A stretch of 64,000 nt of DNA, from contig NC_052667.1 of NCBI RefSeq assembly GCF_016802725.1, positions 24,388,346 to 24,452,345 on the forward strand, in the 5' to 3' direction. Source of the DNA: Solenopsis invicta. Its lineage: Eukaryota; Arthropoda; Insecta; Hymenoptera; Formicidae. A program made the translations under genes and the position numbers. The first letter of the stretch is position 1. The number at the start of each line of letters is the position of its first letter. Positions 23,303-36,238 of the stretch are shown one piece after another. A model generated the notes under the pieces. It saw nothing but the letters and a program-made list of their open reading frames with translations. It did not search any database and was not told the DNA's origin.

Positions 23303-26300
23303 TTAGTATGAACACTGTGAATTTAACATTGTTGTCAAATAGGGTCTCTCCGGCGTTGGGCAGTGAAATTTGTGGAAAAGAGTTTCCCAAGTCATCGTTT
23401 TGGCACTCACTGGCTCGAACAAGTTGTTCCATAAACCGTTAGCATCTGTAAATATGGAAGAAAATTTTTAAATCATTTTCTAAATCATTTTTGTATAATG
23501 AAAACTTTTCTTCATATACATTTTATAGTTGATTTGGAATTAGATCTAATTGAATGAAACGTGTGTATGTGAATGGATCTTTTTATTAAATTTATATTTT
23601 TGTATTAATTAACATCGTTACAATTTGGTAACTGTGTGGACTAGTAGTCAAATTAATAAATTCAAACTGGTTAATATTTGAATGATGTCGTGGAAATTAT
23701 TATACTCTTTCACATTATAATGTTTAGAAATACAGGACTGAAAAATGGAGTGCATTTTTATACATTTTATAATACATATTAAATATAAAAGATAGATAAT
23801 TTTTTTATTATTACTTTTATTATTAGTATTTAATATTCTTTTTTTAATTAATTAGAATATCTATTAGTATTGTCTTCTGAGAGAATTCTTAGTAAAAACT
23901 TACATAGAGCATTGGTCTTTTGAGTAACGTGAAAACAATCGCTGCTCAAATATGTCATGTCGGCGTATCCATCTGAAGCAAGTGGTATAGTTACATTTGC
24001 TAGGATAGGCTCACTTACGACTGCGAAATCATCTCTTTGAAATTCTGGATAAGTAGCGATTTCCATATCTAGCTTCTGCCACCTGAAATATATTTTTAAA
24101 TTTTTTATCTTTTTTTGTTATCAGTAATAATGACAATAATATATTTGTCGGAACAAACTAAAATTAATTTATAATGTTACACATTGCCAAATATGTACTT
24201 CTATTGTAATTTAATGCTGCATCTGATAATTTAAAAACACATTATTTTGTGCATTAAAAAAAATTATTAATGTTCATAATTGACATTTAACAAGTATAAT
24301 AATATATTGTAGACTATTTTTTGTTCGTTTTGCTTACTGTGACATAATGTTGTAATACAGAGGCTTAAAACGCCGAAATGAAGAACCAAACAAGCAAGAA
24401 CATTCGATGTCCGTTGTAACAAAACAAGTAAATGTTGATCTTCCTTTACGAGTATCGACTAAGGCCTTTAAATGGGGTGGCAGAATCAATGCCACAAAAG
24501 TCCGCGGTAAATTATCTCTTAGTGTCCGCAAAACTTTAAGTAGGTCGGTTTTGTGTGTTTCAAGCGTTGACCAAGGTGATGAAACCCAACATATTTTACT
24601 GCAAAAGTCATTGCTTCCAATCATTAGCGAGACGAACTGTAAATCAGATTTATTATCGTCGATAAGTACTTTTAATGGTATAGAATTTTTGACAATAAAA
24701 CGAGATATTTTGTAAATACAGGAAATCTCGGGAAAAAATAAAGAAATTACGACAGGTAAACCACTCTGTTGAATTTTTCTTGTAGAAAAAATTAATTAAA
24801 AATTGTAATTAATTTAATTATAAAAAGTTTTTATAATTAAGTTAATTGCAATATCAAATTGACCAAATAAGCGACAAAAGATATTTATGTTATTACACGT
24901 TAAGTACCACGCCTTGTATAATAGTTTGACTTTGTCCGCGTTAAAACGGAGCATTTTATTGCTATTGCTGCTTGCCGTTTCTCTGGTTGTTTTCAAATAA
25001 TCTTGTCTGGCGTAACAAACCTTCCAATGTTTTTGCAAATCTATCCTCGGATCTCTCTTAATCTTTGTGACTAGTACTTCCGCCATATACGGCATATCCG
25101 CGGATACGGCAAGGCTTTCTGCAATATTTAACTGTGCCGCTTTGTGAATCGTTAAAGAGTCTCCCAATGCATAGCCTATCAGATTGGGGTTGAATTCCTA
25201 TTGAAAATTTGTGGATGATTAATTTTCACGTACACACATACATTGTTAAATCAATTTTTAGCTTTAATCCCCTCAAAACGTAATGTAACTTCAAAGAATA
25301 AAAAATTACGTTCGGTAAGATATTTATTAAAATAAGGAAGAAAATTATAGAGCAAATAAAAAGATCGAAATTTTAAATGTTCTTTGATGACAATTATAAT
25401 AATAAACTCATTAATTGATATTACATCTTGAATTATATTTACTTTGTTCGGCGGATTGCTTAATGCTATATAAAAAAAATATATTTTCTTTTCTATTATA
25501 TATATAATTATTACATAACAGCTTAAAGAAAAAAATGTATTTCAGGAAGATCTAATGTATTGTACATATCCCAACGAAAAATCGCTCTAGGATATATGTC
25601 TAATATTTCACTATTGATGATTGATGATTTTGTGGTTACTGTGCGTTGTTCAAATATCAAGAGGTAGCAAATTACAGATTAAACACTTAACAAATAATAT
25701 CTAAATTACGAGACGCGCGCACGTAAAAATACACAATGATGGTCGAAAGTTTCCTAAATGTTATTCAGCTCTGACCGAAGATGTCATATTGTGTTTTAAT
25801 ATATGCTAAAATCCTATTGTCAGTTTATCATGATTCATTCATCACGATTTTTTCTTTAAATCGTAAAACCAAAACATTATGTAATGCAAAAAAAATGATT
25901 GCTTTGTTGTTTTACTGACATTGAAAATTACATCTCATCATTGATAATGACAATTTGTAATACGTCGCGCGTGAACTGATAAATAATCGACTAGATGTGA
26001 ACTTTTTTAATCAAACAAGTTGCTATTAAAACATAATATAATAAAAATGTGCAATATTGTATAACCATGGAATGTTATATAATCGATAATAAATTGTAGG
26101 TAATCGAAAACTGAATTTGTTAAATATATATATGGTTGAGTTTTTTAATTCATCGATTGATTAATCGCATTATACGCAATGCAACTTTGTTCTGTAAAAA
26201 CTGCATTTGCGCGTAATGCAATTGATCAATCGATGAATTAAAAAACTCGCCCTATATACATGTTTATAATTAAATACGTTTTATAAGTAAAAAAAATTAA

Positions 26301-27006
26301 TTTACCAATAGTGTTCTAAATTTTATATTATTACCGCGCATTAATGCAATTTAAAATATTACAATAATTTATAATAATTATATAAGTATTTGACTTTTCT
26401 GTTTCAAATGTTTCAAATAAATATGTTTAAATTTTAACTATTACGGTGGATTCTACCGGTATCATAAATCTAAGTTTCTTATATTGCATCATGCACATAC
26501 GATATATTTAACGATATATTTAATAATAAACATTATATCGTCGCACGATTTGATTGATTTACCTTGAGGATGTTGGGAAGAGTTAAATATTCTCGCCACG
26601 TGCCTTGGCCTCCGCCGGCCGCGGTAACTCCTCTGTTCTCTACAGCGATCTGAAACACATTGTTTGCAAAAATGCCAGCTCCGGCTGTAAGAGAATCACC
26701 CATCGCGGCAATGACATCGATATCACCTGGTCTTAATTTGTGCACTGACGTTGGCACTTTCGGCGATCGGCCACCTGAAATTTTTCGTTATTTGTAGCAT
26801 TTCTCAAGCATACGATATTTGATGTTTTTATTATTCTTTAAATAACAATTAATTAATTGAACAACTACGGACTCTTCTTCATGAAAACATTGACATACCT
26901 TATATGTTAATAACTGTAATAATTGACTAATATAAAATCGCACTCTTTAGTTAAAAATAACTATTGCTCTATAATAAAAATTCAATTTATATTAGAACGA
27001 TAGAAG

Positions 27007-27091
<85 letters not shown>

Positions 27092-30000
27092 GTACGCACG
27101 CACGCACGCACACACACACATTACAATCTCAATTGATTTTGCTAAAAACAGCTGCAAATTAGCTAAATGAAACATATATAAACGTTTAAAAATATTATAC
27201 TAAAAATAAAATAATTTGCTTGTTTGTTAAAAAAAGATACTGATATGTAACCTTTATAATTTTATAATTTTTAATAAATATACTTTTCATGCAGGTATAT
27301 ATTTGCATTAACTATAAAGGGATAAAATAATTTTGATCATAAATCATAAATAATTATTAATGAAGAAATAAATAATAATAATAGTTATCTATTGAAATCA
27401 TACTTGTCACATTGCATGGGAATGGAACATCATCGGGAACAATTTTTTGCATTTTATTTGCTTTTCGAGCTATTTGCAAATACTTTTCTTCCGTTCCTGT
27501 CCAACCTACAGGATTAATAAATAAGTTACAATTTACAAAGAAAATGGTGTACATAGTTATGTCATGAATTTAGTCCCTAAAAGAATAGATTTGTTTCACA
27601 ACTAAAATAAAGGTAGTATAAAATGTATCTTTATTATATTTTATTTAATTTATTATAATATAAAAATAAATATAATTATTAAAAATGTATGTTTGTTTTT
27701 ACAAATTTCTTCAAACAATCGAACTTTAAACTTTTGGTACACAGAACTGTAACGCTGCTATTTTCATCAGTTTTTAGACCTTTGACATTCCAGCAAGACA
27801 TAGATCTAAAATATTAGATAAAAAAAATTTTTTTTTTAATTTAAAAATTAAATATTAAAATATTAATTTATTATAAATAATTGTTTTTGGTGTTTGGTTG
27901 ACAAGTCATATATTTAATTTTTAAGTATGCGCAATATTAATAAAATAAAATTTATATTAAGAAATAAATCTTATAAGCAGAGTTTAAATTTTATTGACGT
28001 TTTTCCATTCCAAGCGTCTATTTTATGCCATTAAGCGTTGTAAAAAATATTATTTAGCAAATCGTTTATTCGAGTCTTATGGCGCTATGTGTAAAATGCG
28101 GCTTAATTTTTGATATAAATAATAAAATATCTTTTATGTCAAATAATATTAATTTATTACTTTAATCACTTAAATTCTGTTTTTAAAACTCTGTTTAGAA
28201 AATAATATTGTATTTTATTCCTACTTAAATTTTTATCAGCCACCAAATTAATCAGTAATTTAAAACTTACATAATACATACACATTAATATAAAATCAAA
28301 ATATTATAAATACAAATAATATACAGAATATAAATAATGATATAAAATTTAAATGTTTTATGGAAAGCTATAGATCGCAAAGTTGCATTGTATAAAAAGT
28401 AATATCATAAATCAACAGAATGAGTCAAATAATAAAAACAGATATTATATAAATATATTTATTTTATTCTATAATTTACAGTAATCTATATGTTCAATTA
28501 AAGAACTGTTTATTAAACTATAATTGAATAAAACTAACTTTAATAAAATTAAAATTAAAAAGTAAACTTCCGTAACGCATTTTAAGGTCAGCATATAATA
28601 ACACACCATCTAAGCTTCAACTTGATATTATAAAGACAAATTAAAAATTAAATTAATATAAGAAGCAAAAGACAAGCAGCTATATAATGATTATTGTACG
28701 GAATGTAATTTGTCAATATTTATAATTATTATTTATTTATAACATCTATTTACTTGTTTTTAACCTGTTTCCTATTAATTTAATTTTTAATAGGAAATAT
28801 TTACCAAGATGTATGGAATGCTATTGTTAAATAATGATAAAGTACAGAATAATCGATCTTAAATGTAATACAATACGTGCATGGAATTATACCGGAGGAT
28901 GATGAATTATGCAGAAGAGCAACTAAACAAAGTAGGAAGGAGTATTGCGGAAACGCGAGTTACATTTATTTTCTGCATTTAATGAAAAACTGATTTTTTT
29001 AGATTTCTGACTACGTGTAGTCAAAAAGACGTATGTATTTTTTATTACAATTAATTATCAGTAAAAAAAGACTAAATTGATAGATAATCTCTCGTTTTGT
29101 ATTATTTTAATTGCATACTCTAACAATAGAAATAATTTTTGTAAAAATCACCGAAATATCTAAAGTAAAATCTAAAATTATTACTGGGGATCTTATTTGT
29201 TACAACGGCCAAATAATGTTTTTTTGAAAAATTGCATCACAACATATTTTTGCAGCTTCGTAGCAAACTAAATAAACTTCTACAATTTATCTTATTTAAT
29301 TGTAAATATTTATAGTTTAAATAAGCTAATAGAATTTTATTGTTTGAAACATTTTTACGTATTCGTAAAAATTAAAATAATTACGTACGTGTTATATTTA
29401 TTTTTAATACATACGTAAAACATAAGTCGTTATATTATTCAAATTATTTTGCGTGTGTCTTTTCTAATATGGTATATCTATACAGAAATGTTACCTTGCG
29501 GCGACACGCATGATTTCTTACACAGATGTCCGAGCTGATACTGGTTATCAATTAAAAGATCATTCATTTACAATAAAAAATGTGTTTTTTTAATATGAGT
29601 CAATAACAATTATCTGTAATGTAGAATTAAACTTGCATAATATTATGCATCCTTGACCAAATAGCATAACAATATGTGTATCTACATAGGAAATTACGCG
29701 AAAAAAATAGAACAGCAGAAAAAACGAGTATTTTAAAATATAATAAGAGTATATTGGATAACCTACTTTCCATGCCTTATTTTTATTACACGACAAATAT
29801 TTTCTTATTAATTTTGGAGTCTTTTTTCCTTGGAAATTAATTTATAATATATCAATTTTCTTTACATTACAAAACTATATTAAAGTGATCTTTATTTCAA
29901 AAATTTAACTTGAGAAACTTGAATTTTTTAACGTATGTATGTATTAAGGATGAATATAACGTGTACGTAATTACAAGATGAAATAATTTTATAATTCATT

Positions 30001-31542
30001 TTACTATGTCAAAGATTTTTTTCTTTAATCACGCTTATGAGCGTGATTAAAAATTTTTGGATCTTTGGCTGGTTTTCGCTTTTGGAAAGATCGAATCTAA
30101 ATTAATCAAATAATTAGTTATAAAACATTATCTAAGAGAAATAAAATATTTTATATAAAATCTAATGTTTAGATTTCCTTTTACATTTATTATTTATTAT
30201 GTTTATTATTCTTTGTTGAAAACGTCACGATATTTTTAAAATCCAGTGCAAAATAATACCAGCTATTAATATCTGTTCGAAAATTTTTCAAGGATTTATT
30301 AATTGATCTAAACATCCATAAGTATTCACTTTGCGAGTTCAAAAGACCAGTTTTTGTTTCATTCAATTGTTAAGGTTAATGTATTTTAAATATGCTTTTT
30401 GCTTTCTGTTTCACCAATTTCAAATAAAACGTTATCCAAAGAGGCAATAGTAAAAAAACAAGAAGCAAAGAGCACATTGCAGATTAGCCTTTATCATTCA
30501 GTTAATTGACATAAATTTAAATACATCGGCTCGTGGTACCAGACAAAAAAAGATATATTATTGCATTGTGCTCAACATATACGAAAGAAAGAACGGTTTT
30601 GCTGAAGTATCTAAAAATTTGCTGCATGCAAATTTAAAAATAATTTTAAACCATCAAAATAGTTATGTTCAACCACTCAAACTTACTAGAATACCAAAAC
30701 TTTTTACAGCTTTGCTCATTGTGCATGAATATTAATTTGATGGTCTGATAAAATTAATTTTTAATCTGTATCCAGCTAAATTTTTAGATACTTCAGCGAA
30801 AACATTCTTTCCGTGTGTGAAAACATTTCTGGCGATTATATCTCGGAGAAAAATTGTTTTTCTAAACGGCAATACTGTGACATATCTAATTAATTATTAA
30901 GTTATTCACGAGATCTTAACGTAACACATATCACTATTAAATTACGACCTACTAAAATATAAATATTAGTATATATACATGAGGATTTTTTAACGAGATT
31001 TTCTATTTTCCCAAATTTATAATAATAATAAAATTTTTTTAAATTATATCTTATATTTATATGTACAGATTTGCACACATAAGTAATTTTTTAACATTTT
31101 TTTAATTATTATAAATTGTCAAATGTCTGTACATACATGTTTCTTATGTATGAAATGGAAGTATGAAATGGAATTTCTGAAAAACACTTAAATGTTAAGT
31201 TTCTTGCATGTGAAAGAATATCGAGTCGCGAATTATGTCTGTGGTGTTAGTTTTATACCAAAAGAGGATTTGCAAATTGTGTTTTCTGGAAAAAAAATTT
31301 CAGTAGTGTAATAGTAACAGTTATGCGTACCTTTTTAATGCAATCCGCAAGAAAAATTTAAGATTATGAATCATTTTTTGATATCACTCATATCACTGAT
31401 TATACATACCGAAAGCATCGAAACTCCATTCTCGGAGGGCACGAAATAACATTGTATTAAAGGGTGTACCGAGAGCGAATTTTCTTCCTGTTGCCAACAC
31501 GAATATCTGTAAGATGTAATATAGCTGCCACCACTTCCACAT
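23303..31542 (-). CDS. PLB1: Phospholipase B1-like GDSL lipase, complete seven-exon gene (copy 2)
   Basis: Exons on the minus strand: 31542-31410, 27505-27404, 26774-26563, 25197-25021, 24636-24338, 24082-23904, 23445-23303; all introns are GT-AG and the phases agree, giving 414 aa. Residues 1-17 (MWKWWQLYYILQIFVLA) look like a signal peptide, which decides the start although in-frame ATGs lie upstream. The GDSLT motif places the nucleophile at Ser106; GSND is at 215-218; SSDCFH supplies the Asp356/His359 pair. The order PFPCN, PTSVHKLRPGDI, LPNIL, EFNPNL, DMPYMAEVLV, LWNNLFEP, HCPTPERPYL follows the repeat unit of animal membrane-associated phospholipase B1, known to hydrolyse phospholipid and lysophospholipid acyl esters. 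No C-terminal membrane anchor is visible, so a secreted product is inferred. A possible AATAAA lies near 23068-23073. It is a single catalytic repeat, unlike the four-repeat vertebrate protein. Confidence 0.9.
26133..26252. mobile_element. Foldback MITE, family member 2 (PLB1 intron 3)
   Basis: About 120 bp; both arms carry GAGTTTTTTAATTCATCGAT, with TA at each edge, and pair almost fully. It is homologous to 21003-21125. It lies in the intron between exons 3 and 4 of PLB1 copy 2. Confidence 0.72.
27009..27120. repeat. CA/CG/CA compound microsatellite
   Basis: Alternating purine-pyrimidine tract: (CA)n, then about 23 bases of (CG)n, then (CA)n with GTACG interruptions. In intron 2 of PLB1 copy 2; absent in copy 1. 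Confidence 0.97.
27506..31409. other. PLB1 copy 2 intron 1
   Basis: 3.9-kb intron collinear with 811-4526; no coding sequence or element recognised. Confidence 0.65.
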
Positions 31543-34540
31543 TGTTCTCATCGGATCGCGAAACCGATGATGAGCCACAATTTGAAATCACCCTGACCGG
31601 TGCCACGTTCACGATCGGAACTTGATATTTTGTAGCAAAGACGTGTTGCATCGTCGGAGATCGAGATATTTAATGCTTTATCGTGAAGCCGAACCTTCAA
31701 AGAAGGCAGATACAGTGGAAAATCTAGAGACCTTCATCGCGCCGTCGGTTGATCGAAAGCAAGGTGATCCTGTTTTAAATCAGAAACAATGAATTATAAG
31801 TTGAAAGTACTGAAAATGGTTAAAAAATATTTTTCGATATTAATCGTACATTGAAAAAAAATTTTTTATTGTTAAGTATTTAAATATATTTATTTTACAA
31901 TTAGTATATTTCCTGTATTTAAATAAATACTGGAACAAAAATTTTTAGCGTTGTTTAAGTGAAATTCAAAGATAATTTTTAGATATTTATACGCAAATTT
32001 AGTCAATTAATAAAATAATTTCTTTATAAGTTTACAAGCCTATAAGCTTATATTTTTTTAATCACAAAGAAATAATACCTAAATAAATATTTACTTAATA
32101 ATAAAAAATGTTTTCAGTATAGATAACATTTTGATTATTAGATATAATTCTTAGATATTTTTAATAATAGACCGTGGATATTTTTTTCAATAAGGGAAAG
32201 GAGAAAATAATGATTTATGAAGCACAAATTTTTTTTTAGTTTAATTATCTGTTACTTTAATAATTGCAAACGTGAAAGCTTTACATTAATTTCTGTTTAT
32301 GAATGTATCTAAGTTATTATCAATGTCCTTTGCTAAATCTCCATGGATATGAAAATACGTTATTTAATTGCGTCATACCTATAACCATTTTTAATTTTCT
32401 CAGCGCTGAGAAGAAAGACTCTGTTGTACATGACGAGAATCGTTAGTATTAGCCGAATCAATTTTGTAAACACAAGAATGAGGTCCCCCTTACTCTCGTT
32501 ACTTCTAAAAAAAAAATCAATTACCTTTTTCATAAACTTAAAGTCTACTTTTTTATACGTTAAGATGACGGAAAAAGCTAGTGATGAAGTGCCACGGTTT
32601 AATTGTATCCATGGGCTTAATTGTACTGTCATCGCAAGTGTTGATCGATAACCGCGTACATTTTCCCGATGAGTTTAAAAAAATTGATGTTCGTTTTTAA
32701 ATTCAATGGATTTCATGGGTGCAGATTTCTACTTCAAGCTAAATATGCGTGGATTATTCTACATTTAACTCATTGGACATGTTCAGTAATTAAATAATTA
32801 AATAATTTAATAATCACGTTAAAAGGCTATCGTGTTACAAGACAATCAAGTTGACGTCAGAATAACAAATGAGTGTTTTCTTTATGCAAAACGCGGACAA
32901 AGGAAGTTAAAGCGATTTGTTAGCAAACATAATGTGATCTTTAGTATGAATTCAGCGTGTGTGAGTTTACAAAACAAAGAAAAAACGTTAATTTATCGCA
33001 ATTATCGGGATTTGCAATAAGTTTTTCTGCTCCCAAAATGCATCTTACATCAAATTATAGCAAGATCAGATTAGATTTTAATTATCTGTGTATTTTTGAT
33101 ATCTGACGAAGATCAACATGTACACGTGTCATTGCGTGATCACTACGTTATAGTGATTAAAAGTTATTAAACATCATTATGTTTTTACATACATGTAATA
33201 AAGTTAACTTCTTTTGTCTCAATTTACAACCCAACTATATATCGCATTGCGATTTATTTTTATGTGCCACGCGCACACCTGAGCACGTACATATAATTGT
33301 AATTTGAAAATTATCTATTCCGAACTCGGTATCTCTTAGATGATTCATATAAGAGAAAATGGCTAATTAGGTTTTCATTGAAGTTATTTGAATTGTTTTC
33401 TAAGCCGTTAAAGATAGAAATATGTTTAACATTGAACAAAAATTAACTAAAAATTAATAAATAAGATCTTTACTCTTTTAACTTGGGGATAGCAAAACAT
33501 GCAACAAAAATAGATCTTGCAAAGACACATATCAGAGAAAAAAAGATGATAACATTGATAGAAGTTTTATTATATTTATTTTTCAATGTCAGAAGAATCG
33601 TGATAACAATCTGTCAAAATATGTTTTTATTCCATAAACTCCAATTAAAATAATAAAATACAAAATGTCAGTGTTAAAATACTCTTTGATTGAATGATAT
33701 GTACGTTAACAATATATTGCAATACTTTACAATTATGCGTATTTTATTGTTTGAACAAATGCCCCAAAATATTAAAAAATATCAGATTGTTTATCTTCTT
33801 TAAGAAAAAAAATGCGTTAAGCGTTGATACTTATACATTCGAATGCATCTATTTATGGCAACGCTCAAGGTATTCAGCTTCTTGATTATCGATGCAGTAC
33901 TGATAGCGCGCAGTGATACTCTGATGATGAGAAAAATATTGAAAAGATGTATAATGAGCAATTTACATTGGCTGAATTATTCTTATATACATTTTTTATT
34001 TTTGTTTTGTAATTCCTTATCATTAGTTTATATAAACTATTTTACATATTTTCCGCATTTCTGAACTAAACATTATCATACAATTGTATTACGTGTATAT
34101 GATAAGAAAAAGTAAGATTAACAAGATAAAAAATATTGTGCAAAGATGGAAAAAACTAAATTCAATATGACGTTGAAGGTTGGTTCGATTAAATTTAATC
34201 GACAATTAATTTTGTCTACAATGTTGCTGACGACTCATACTTTTAAAAAATTAATAATTTCATCTATATTAAAAGAAAGTAATATATTAAATACTATGTA
34301 TAATCGATTAAATGTAAATTATAAAAAAAAAGAAAAAAGAATTTTGCTTCTTGCTCTAATAATAAACTGTTTTATTTTCCATGCTGGCAACTCTGCTGAA
34401 TGAGTTAATTGTCGGAGTTAATCGAAGTTGAAGTGACCCTAAATTATAAAATATAAACAATAAACTAAAATAAAATTTTTTGGATTAAATTAAAATGAAT
34501 AAAATAAAAAATAAACAAAAATAATTACTCAACAAATTAA
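31543..34540. other. Upstream of PLB1 copy 2
   Basis: Collinear with 4660-7430. It includes the extra ~0.3 kb at 32261-32555. An 85-codon plus frame (34146-34403) is disrupted in copy 1 and is not called. Confidence 0.5.
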
Positions 34541-34780
34541 ATAGCGATGGATCATAATAATTCCGACAAACAGTAGAACGAAAATTGTGACGTTTAATTA
34601 ATCATTGATTGATCTGCTTTTTGTATCCATAATGCTTTATCAATCAGATTCCACGAAGTTACAATTGTATAATAAATTTAATTGGATATATTACTACGCA
34701 AGCAAATTATATCTTCAGCAAAGTGAGAGACTAGAACTTACGAGGATGAGATTTATAACGATCAGGAAGTATTATATGGA
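34541..34780 (-). pseudogene. Tetraspanin G' fragment (duplicate of G, further decayed)
   Basis: It matches G (8133-8469) but has lost more. The exon 2 remnant (about 34541-34668) starts midway through TM2 because about 0.75 kb present in copy 1 (7430-8180) is missing. A second deletion removed the acceptor region. The exon 1 remnant (34741-34779) lacks its ATG and first codons. No product is possible. Confidence 0.8.
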
Positions 34781-35162
34781 AGCGCGCAAATATTGATCAC
34801 TTCTCCTTAACGATTAACGATGTTATAATTGCTACTTTGTATAATAAAGTGAGACTAATACATTTTTATAAATAGTTTATAACTGGTAATACCGGTTTCG
34901 ACCTACATTTTACAGCTATTTACAACTTTACGCAATTATCTAATAATTATTAAAGACATTAACGTAAAACTTGGCGGTAAATTTGCAATTATTTGCATAA
35001 TGAGCAAATTTCTTTGTTTATTCATCATCGTCGAATTCGTTCTGTATGTAAATTAAACTAACATATTAATTAATACAATTTCCATTGTTGTTTTTGTGTC
35101 TGGCCATTTTAAAAATTGATATTATTTAATGAATGTAGGCGTAGGCTATCTCGTTTTCTTAA

Positions 35163-35277
35163 GAGGTTATGCCTAAATCATTTTTAAATTTAGGGAACAT
35201 TTTTAACATGTAAATTCAAGAAAATATGATTTTTGAAAAATAGTCTTTTTTTAAAGTCTTTGACTAGGCATAACCCC
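35163..35277. mobile_element. TTAA-flanked MITE, 115 bp, at the edge of the large duplication
   Basis: TTAA at 35159-35162 and 35278-35281 encloses GAGGTTATGCCTAAATCA and, inverted, GGGGTTATGCCTAGTCA. Copy 1 has no element here. Confidence 0.75.
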
Positions 35278-35440
35278 TTAAGTAACGTGCTTAAGCTGAA
35301 TAAAACCCATTTTATTAATTTAAAAAAAAAAATCTCTATTTATGAGAATCTTGAAATAAACTAAGTGAGAATAAAATCTTTATTTCTCACTTATTCACAA
35401 AATAAAATATGTCTTTTATATAGAATATTTGTACATTTCA

Positions 35441-36238
35441 GTGTACAAGGCGAGTTTAACGCGAGTGTTCATCATGAGTGCAACAAGAGGAGAAAACTCG
35501 ACAAACTGGAGATGAGAGAAAAAGAAGGCCTTGGTGAGGCATCGGGCATCAGCGGAGCAACCTTGGGGTAAATATAATTCTTTATTTATATAAATTTAAT
35601 AATCTTTTTTCCTTTTATTCCATCTTATTGCAATGAATTAAAAAAGAAAGATACTTAAAGATAGGAAATTTCTGTAAAATTTTATACACACTCAAAAAAA
35701 ATTATGTTTAAATTGATGAAATCATTTTTTTTAACTTGGTTTTTTTAAGTTAAAATGAAAATACTTTTGCGGAAAATAAAAATTTATTTGATTTCAGGAA
35801 ATGACGTTATTAGCTTTTTTAAAAGTAAATAAATTATTTGTTCAAATTAGTTGTTTAATTTAAATAAATAATTATTTAATTTAAAGAAAGTATTAACGGA
35901 AATAATTTAATCTAGTTTTAAAAATGTATTTCTTTCATTTAAATAAAATTTGTGTTGTACAACCAAACTGTTTCTTTAATTCTAATAAAAGGAATAACCA
36001 TAAAATTTCTTCAAGTCAAAGAAACTTTTTTTTAACATTATAGCAGTGTATGAATTTCTTTGAGTAGAACAAATATTTTTTTTTAAAGAAATCTTTTTTT
36101 TGGGTGTATACGAATTAACTTTTAAAATATTGATTATTTTAAGCACAATTTTAATTTTTAAATCTTATGTTTTTTTATGTTACAGTAATCATCGTAGCTT
36201 CATGGCTGATTAACTCCGTTTGTTGCATATCTGGTCGG
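35441..36238 (+). other. Possible plus-strand exon pair, unrecognised
   Basis: A less AT-rich stretch from about 35441 (after ACATTTCAG) to 35570 (before GGTAAAT), and another from 36186 (after GTTACAG) to about 36233 (before GTGAGTC), look like exons by composition and splice signals. The peptide readings match no family I know. A MITE (35685-36109) lies in the would-be intron. Confidence 0.2.
35685..36109. mobile_element. MITE with ACACNCAAAAAAAA ends
   Basis: Both ends read TATACAC..CAAAAAAAA inward, about 425 bp apart, with AT-rich filler and no frame. TA may be the target. Ends this simple could partly be chance. Confidence 0.45.

Larger units (their letters stand above)
26451..35160. 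repeat. Large direct duplication, copy 2
   Basis: Collinear with 1-8965. Differences seen by eye: a CA/CG microsatellite insert at 27009-27120, about 0.3 kb extra at 32261-32555, loss of about 0.75 kb matching 7430-8180, and the end marked by a TTAA MITE at 35163. Confidence 0.9.

Noticed and set aside
24407..24715. 102-codon plus-strand frame
   Set aside because: Antisense shadow of PLB1 exon 5, which carries recognisable GSND and family sequence on the minus strand.
26964..27175. Overlapping frames of repeating Thr-His or Cys-Val
   Set aside because: Produced by the CA/CG microsatellite.
34146..34403. 85-codon plus-strand frame starting MEKTKFNMTL
   Set aside because: The homologous copy at about 7036-7300 has frame-breaking differences and the composition is that of intergenic DNA.
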